In this document: piece after piece, positions 5,976-6,016 of the stretch
Layout of the letters: every line of letters starts with the position of its first letter
Numbering within the stretch: the first letter of the stretch is position 1
NCBI GenBank assembly: GCA_021793635.1
Contig: JAJYSI010000222.1
Span: 1-6,016 of the forward strand
Source: Bacteroidota bacterium
Lineage (GTDB): Bacteria > Bacteroidota > Ignavibacteria > Ignavibacteriales > Ignavibacteriaceae
Direction: 5' to 3'
Length of the DNA stretch: 6,016 nt
Notes under the pieces: model-generated
What the model was told of the DNA's origin: nothing
Seen by the model: the letters and a program-made list of their open reading frames with translations, nothing else
The model's database searches: none
Program-made: the position numbers and the translations under genes

Positions 5976-6016
5976 GGAGAGGTGGGTGAGTGGCTGAAAC
6001 CAACGGTTTGCTAAAC
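5976..6016 (+). tRNA. tRNA-Ser(GCT), 5' part, truncated by the window edge
   Basis: The first 41 nt of a tRNA are visible. The acceptor 5' strand is GGAGAGG (5976-5982) followed by TG (positions 8-9). The D-stem is GGT/ACC (5985-5987 with 5999-6001) around an 11-nt loop containing the conserved GG. The anticodon stem begins ACGGT (6003-6007) and the loop TTGCTAA (6008-6014) carries anticodon GCT at 6010-6012, reading AGC and AGU serine codons. The first two bases of the returning stem (AC) pair as expected. The long variable arm, T-arm and 3' end lie outside. It reads away from the minus-strand gene cluster. Confidence 0.93.

Overview
The window is an AT-rich stretch of a bacterial chromosome. 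It most likely comes from the Bacteroidota/Ignavibacteriota side of the FCB group. The evidence is two good matches to the Bacteroidota-type -7 promoter element TAnnTTTG (before the tRNA and before the acyl-CoA dehydrogenase gene), protein endings and motifs typical of that group (for example GuaB ending [16 protein letters not shown]), and intergenic palindromes built on AAACCTTCGAGGTTT. The exact phylum is an inference.

Layout from right to left, which is the direction of transcription for all the large genes. A tRNA-Ser(GCT) gene starts at 5976 on the + strand and is cut by the window edge. A 368-bp divergent intergenic region (5608-5975) follows. It holds a nested palindromic element (5684-5814), a small ORF with a strong ribosome site running through that element, and one promoter for each flanking gene. 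Four complete minus-strand genes come next: a glutaryl-CoA dehydrogenase-like acyl-CoA dehydrogenase (4438-5607), guaB (2945-4411), a GT4-type glycosyltransferase (1584-2870) and purD (313-1587). Gaps are 26 bp and 73 bp, then a 4-bp GTGA overlap, so the four may form one transcription unit with a possible break before the glycosyltransferase. The last 312 bp contain a 25-bp tandem repeat, a candidate 28-residue membrane peptide gene, and what may be the first 19 codons of another gene running off the left edge.

Functionally, GuaB (IMP to XMP) and PurD (phosphoribosylamine to GAR) are both purine biosynthesis enzymes. The glycosyltransferase between them is translationally coupled to purD but has no obvious link to purines. 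The acyl-CoA dehydrogenase serves lysine/tryptophan or other acyl-CoA catabolism. All four large genes look intact, with their catalytic residues present. No CRISPR array, transposase, phage gene or defence system is visible. The least explained material is in the two intergenic regions: the nested palindrome, the tandem repeat, a 13-nt motif shared by both regions, and the two small ORFs.
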